Of a stretch of 16,150 bases of DNA, positions 14,101 through 16,150 are shown piece after piece. How positions within the stretch are numbered: position 1 is the stretch's first letter; the number at the start of each line of letters is the position of its first letter. The DNA is from an uncultured Collinsella sp. Lineage in GTDB: Bacteria; Actinomycetota; Coriobacteriia; Coriobacteriales; Coriobacteriaceae. Under the pieces are notes generated by a model, which saw only the letters and a list, made by a program, of their open reading frames with translations, had not been told where the DNA came from and made no database searches. A program made the position numbers and the translations under genes. The stretch spans positions 1-16,150 of the forward strand of contig CAUGKA010000033.1 of the NCBI GenBank assembly GCA_959599615.1, written 5' to 3'.

Positions 14101-14713
14101 CCTCCAGGAACATGCCGCCAAGATCGACATAGCTGCCCCAGTACTCGGCACCGATCTTTTTGGCGTTGCGCATGACCATCATGATGGAGACGGGGATGAC
14201 CGGAACGCAGGCGAGCAGCAGCGCGGCGGGAAGACCCGCCTGGCCCACGAGCAGTACAAACAGCGTGATGGGTGCCAAGCCGGCAAAGAAGAGCTGCGGC
14301 AGGTAACCGCCAAAGTACACCTGGAGTTGCGTGGCGCCCTCGACGCTGGTCTGGACGGCCTCGGCGGTGGGGACGGTCTCGGTGTAGGAGGGGCCGAGTG
14401 CGGTGAGCTTGTCGTAGACGAGCGAGCGCACGCGGCGGACGGCCTCGAACGCGGCCTTGTCGCCGGCGCGTTTGGCCAGGTAGATGGAGGCGGCGCGCAC
14501 GATGATGGCGGCGGCGAGCGGCAGGGCCGCCTGTGCGAGGGCATCGACGGCGAGCGCGGCGGAAAGACCGTTCGTGACGACGCCGCCCAAGATGCGCGCA
14601 AGCATCCACATCACCGTGATGTTTGCCATGAGCGCGATCCACTTAAACAGGACGCTTGCCATAATGTAGGGCGTTGCCTGCGGAACCAGGGAGAAGAGCC
14701 GCTTCTCGAACAT
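11147..14713 (-). CDS. Fused CydD-CydC-like ABC exporter (two membrane and two ATPase domains)
   Basis: One 1188-residue polypeptide forms a whole exporter. Order: membrane domain 1 (about 15-310), ATPase 1 (about 335-560), an Ala/Ser/acid-rich linker (about 570-620), membrane domain 2 (about 625-925) and ATPase 2 (about 950-1188). Walker A motifs are GESGGGKST (367-375) and GRSGSGKST (1007-1015); signatures LSGGQ (470) and LSGGE (1111); Walker B YVFDEATS (491-498) and FILLDEPTS (1131-1139); switch histidines 526 and 1168. FFLPMRRLGSLFHTAMNG (289-306) is CydD-like and GIARGPLHYGEQLCNHYIAF (688-707) CydC-like, in the order of E. coli CydDC, which exports cysteine and glutathione and supports cytochrome bd assembly. 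Odd: ACAACAACG (680-688) in a membrane helix and an insertion at 966-987. No cydAB is present, so the substrate is inferred. AGGAGG precedes the ATG at 14713. Confidence 0.85.
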   Translation of the reverse strand: MFEKRLFSLVPQATPYIMASVLFKWIALMANITVMWMLARILGGVVTNGLSAALAVDALAQAALPLAAAIIVRAASIYLAKRAGDKAAFEAVRRVRSLVYDKLTALGPSYTETVPTAEAVQTSVEGATQLQVYFGGYLPQLFFAGLAPITLFVLLVGQAGLPAALLLACVPVIPVSIMMVMRNAKKIGAEYWGSYVDLGGMFLEAVQGLTTLKVYQADRSWHERINAESERFRTATMRLLVMQLRSICVMDLVVYMGAALGIIVAALQLATGKIGFEAAFLIVFLSQEFFLPMRRLGSLFHTAMNGMAASRRMFGILDTPEPERGDVELDGRGDIELAGVSYAYGDRTVLDSVSATIAHGSLVALVGESGGGKSTLAGIIAGRKGAYRGSVRIGGVELRDATAASLMRAVTLVPTNGYLFAGTLRDNLLLAQPNATDTELLRALDRTRVAAFVQANGGLDMVINEGGTNLSGGQRQRVCMARALLHDSPIYVFDEATSNVDAASEAAIGEVIASLAGGHTVIVVAHRLSTIVDADQILVLERGRIAERGTHDKLLAGAGAYARMWNSQEQLSAYAYAEGDAEDAGAVEAVDSSAACTDGLNGAGSSSAAAATDSGRARRSAPSIMWRMMGLVRPLAGWLVLAVALGSIGMLTAAFVPAFGALGLMAALGSNALGLGLIAACAACAACGIARGPLHYGEQLCNHYIAFRLLAHIRDLVFGALRQLAPAKLEGRGKGELVSLVTSDIELLEVFYAHTISPIAIALVCTVVFEGFLLAVSPELAGIALVAYAVLGVLLPLVSAKACGTTGRQSREGAGKLGAFVLDSLRGAGETIQFAGGTDRSRALGKLTEQVGAVDARLKRRQAVSEAVADALILAANLVMLGRALQLVAAGTIDFAAAFVAVFTFVSSFGSVMAVSRLGASLQETLASGARVLDLLDEQPQCSEVADGQDVEFAGAAAEHVSFSYAGGVDAGGAGATEQVANDPAASLILDDVTCIFAPGTMTCIMGRSGSGKSTLLKLLMRFWDPAAGTITVSGVDARHINTASLRSHEAYMTQDTHLFCGTVRENLLVARAGATDAELLDACRSASLTTLIDRLPQGLDTPVAELGDSLSGGERQRIGLARIFLNDAPFILLDEPTSALDALNEASVMQAIDELKRRGKTIVLVSHRASTCAFADFSLSVEHGRLS

Positions 14714-15095
14714 GAAACCTCCTATGCCGTAACGGTGCCGGGCTGGGTCCTCGGCAGCCGCTTAGTTAGCCAAATGCAACTAGAGTAACATCGTGCAGCG
14801 GGTAAGTATGCCGAGGGTAATTTTTAGCCGATGAACTGCGTAGAAAGTTCAAAATTGTTGAGTGCGGCGAACTTTGTGGTGGACGGAATGCGGGCGCAAT
14901 TTTGATCGTGTGCGGCCCGCTCCAAAACGTGTACGTCAGCCTCCAAAACCGACAAAAAATGACATGTTTGGAGGCTGACGTACATGTTTGGATAGGGGCA
15001 AGGGCGACGACGGACGAAAGTCACGCCTGTGCCACGTTCGATGTGCTAGCGTTTGGGTGAATAAAACGAGCCCGTGCGGAAAGGATCCGGACCGT
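14714..15095. other. Divergent intergenic region between the ABC exporter and the LarC2-like gene
   Basis: The region is 382 bases and AT-richer than its surroundings. It must hold the promoters of both flanking genes. On the minus strand, ACTCTAGT (14786-14779) repeats an 8-mer found before hisZG, and TTAGTTAGCC (14762-14771) with AACTA (14778-14782) forms a weak 5-base inverted repeat. Near 15047, TAGCGT fits a loose -10 pattern for the LarC2-like gene. AAAGTTC (14844-14850) and GAACTTT (14869-14875) form a further small inverted repeat. A long hairpin occupies 14925-14989. I find no LarC1 coding sequence and no credible small gene. Confidence 0.4.
14925..14989. repeat. Long hairpin with repeated TCCAAAC boxes upstream of the LarC2-like gene
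   Basis: Arms at 14925-14947 and 14967-14989 pair over 23 positions, with one G-U in plus-strand RNA, around a 19-base A-rich loop. Each arm is flanked by a short box: TCCAAAAC at 14921-14928 and 14942-14949, and the reverse GTTTGGA at 14966-14972 and 14986-14992. Box spacing is 21 and 20 bases, about two DNA helical turns. The arms share GTACGTCAGCC and its complement. It could be a multi-site operator, a dispersed palindromic repeat or a structured leader. Confidence 0.6.
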
Positions 15096-15581
15096 ATGCA
15101 ACGTGGAAGTACATCTCCGCTGTCCCGCGAGACCGATGCGCCCGAAACCATCGTCAAGCTGGAGTGCGACATCGATGATGCGTCGCCCGAGGTACTCGCC
15201 TATGCCGCCGACCGCCTGCGCGAGGCAGGCGCCCGCGAGGTGCACTGGCTGCCCCTCTACTGCAAAAAAGGCCGCCCCGGCTGGCAGCTGCAGGTGATCT
15301 GCTCGCATGAGGATATCGAACGCCTGCAGACGATTATCTTTTTGGAAACCACGACCAACGCCGTTCGTCGCCAGGTGATGGAACGCGTTTGCCTGCCGCG
15401 TCGTTTTGAGCAGGTAGCGACGCCTTGGGGCGAGGTGGCCGTCAAAGTAGCCACCCTGCCCGACGGCAGTGAGCGTGCGGCGCCCGAGTACGAGGACTGC
15501 GCCCGTCTTGCCCGCGAGCATAACGTGCCGCTCCAGCGCGTGATGCAGGCGGCTCAGAGCGCGGCGCTGCGATTTGAGTAA
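15096..15581 (+). CDS. LarC C-terminal-domain protein (LarC2-like, nickel insertion family)
   Basis: A 161-residue protein matching the C-terminal half of LarC, which loads nickel into the pyridinium-dinucleotide cofactor of lactate racemase. Recognisable blocks are KLECDIDDASPEVLAYAADR (21-40), LPLYCKKGRPGWQLQV (52-67), FLETTTNAVRRQ (82-93), ATPWGEVAVKVA (108-119) and APEYEDCARLAREHNVPL (129-146). The usual N-terminal half, LarC1, is absent; in Lactobacillus plantarum the two halves are joined by programmed frameshifting, but no LarC1-like frame exists upstream here. The ATG at 15096 follows GGAAAGGA (15078-15085) by ten bases, and an earlier in-frame start at 14988 would cross the hairpin. 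No larA, larB or larE lies in the window. Whether the protein binds nickel or CTP is unknown. Confidence 0.82.
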   Translation: MQRGSTSPLSRETDAPETIVKLECDIDDASPEVLAYAADRLREAGAREVHWLPLYCKKGRPGWQLQVICSHEDIERLQTIIFLETTTNAVRRQVMERVCLPRRFEQVATPWGEVAVKVATLPDGSERAAPEYEDCARLAREHNVPLQRVMQAAQSAALRFE

Positions 15582-15654
15582 CACGGTAGATGGGCTCCAC
15601 ATCCGCCGGACCCCGTATTCAGCCCCCATCAACTCCGCTTCGAAAGGACTCCCC

Positions 15655-16150
15655 ATGAAATACCTCATCGCCTCCGACATCCATGGCTCGGCATACTGGG
15701 CCGAGCGCCTCTGCGCTGCCATCGAATCCGAGCAGCCCGGCCGCATCGTGCTGCTGGGCGACCTGCTCTACCACGGCCCGCGTAACGACCTGCCGCGCGA
15801 TTACGCCCCCAAGCGCGTGATTCCGCTGCTCAACGCCCTGGCCGACCGCATCATCGCGGTGCGCGGCAACTGCGACGCCGAAGTCGACCAGATGGTGCTC
15901 GACTTCCCCGTCATGGCCGACTACGCCACGCTGTTCGACGAGACCGGCCGCGAGCTGTTCCTGACGCACGGCCACGTCTTTGGCGCCGGCATGCACAACA
16001 GCGTCGACCACGCGCCCGCGCTGCCCGAGGGCTCCGCGCTCGTCTACGGCCACACGCATATCAAGGTTAACGAGGCAAGCGAGGCGCACCCGGGCCTGTG
16101 GCTCTTCAACCCCGGCAGCGTGAGCATCCCCAAGGACGGCACGCACAGCT
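15655..16150 (+). CDS. yfcE: YfcE-type metallophosphodiesterase, 3' end missing
   Basis: The first 165 codons are present and the frame runs off the right edge. Calcineurin-like motifs appear in order: SDIHG (7-11, Asp8 and His10), LGDLLYHGPRN (34-44, Asp36), RGNCDAEVDQM (70-80), LTHGH (103-107) and YGHTHIKV (131-138), then FNPGSVSIPK (151-160). The order and spacing closely follow E. coli YfcE (184 residues), a cytoplasmic manganese-dependent phosphodiesterase known mainly from artificial substrates. About 20 residues are probably missing. AAAGGA at 15643-15648 precedes the ATG. It follows the LarC2-like gene by 73 bases on the same strand, so the two may share a transcript. Confidence 0.93.
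   Translation, partial: MKYLIASDIHGSAYWAERLCAAIESEQPGRIVLLGDLLYHGPRNDLPRDYAPKRVIPLLNALADRIIAVRGNCDAEVDQMVLDFPVMADYATLFDETGRELFLTHGHVFGAGMHNSVDHAPALPEGSALVYGHTHIKVNEASEAHPGLWLFNPGSVSIPKDGTHS

Noticed and set aside
14762..14782. TTAGTTAGCC...AACTA as a DtxR/IdeR-type iron box
   Set aside because: Only five bases of each half match as an inverted repeat, which is too weak to call an operator.
14824..15172. Two small minus-strand open frames in the gap before the LarC2-like gene
   Set aside because: They run through the long hairpin and into the LarC2-like gene, lack ribosome binding sites and show no protein-like conservation cues.
1..16150. CRISPR array, tRNA, rRNA, insertion sequence or prophage genes
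   Set aside because: No regularly spaced repeats, tRNA-like folds, transposase or integrase motifs were found on either strand.

Overview
This window looks like chromosomal DNA of a high-GC actinomycete-type gut bacterium of the class Coriobacteriia, most probably Collinsella or a close relative. That placement is an inference from strong G/C third-position bias, AGGAGG-type ribosome binding sites, the gene content and palindromic intergenic elements; I could not test it by search. I see no integrase, transposase, tRNA, rRNA or CRISPR array.

Layout. (1) 1-1065, plus strand: the 3' end of a SIS-domain sugar-phosphate gene resembling FrlB, then a complete TIM-barrel epimerase resembling FrlC, probably the tail of an operon for Amadori-product or amino-sugar use. 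(2) 1236-9548, plus strand: a histidine biosynthesis operon in the order hisZG (fused)-hisD-hisC-hisB-hisH-hisA-hisF-hisI-small ORF-hisE. Several junctions overlap or abut. Four spacers (before hisZG, hisZG/hisD, hisB/hisH, hisF/hisI) carry hairpins or palindromes. (3) 9549-9695: a convergent spacer with two stem-loop elements. (4) 9696-14713, minus strand: read in its own direction, a 1188-residue fused CydD-CydC-like ABC exporter, a YgbA-like cysteine-rich protein coupled by a TAATG junction, and a PHP-family histidinol-phosphatase. (5) 14714-15095: a divergent spacer with a long hairpin. (6) 15096 to the end, plus strand: a stand-alone LarC C-terminal-domain protein and the start of yfcE, cut by the window edge.

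How the genes work together. The plus-strand operon covers every histidine step except histidinol-phosphate dephosphorylation, because hisB here is dehydratase-only. The PHP protein converging on the operon supplies that step, so the full PRPP-to-histidine route lies within about 9.4 kb. HisZ and the short, regulator-less HisG normally form a complex and are here one polypeptide. The ABC exporter plus YgbA-like pair suggests thiol or redox export linked to nitrosative stress, by analogy with E. coli.

The most interesting items are the HisZ-HisG fusion with a cysteine cluster in the HisG half, the unassigned 75-residue protein between hisI and hisE, the coupled CydDC-like/YgbA-like pair, the LarC2-only gene with no LarC1 beside it, and the distinct palindromes in the spacers.
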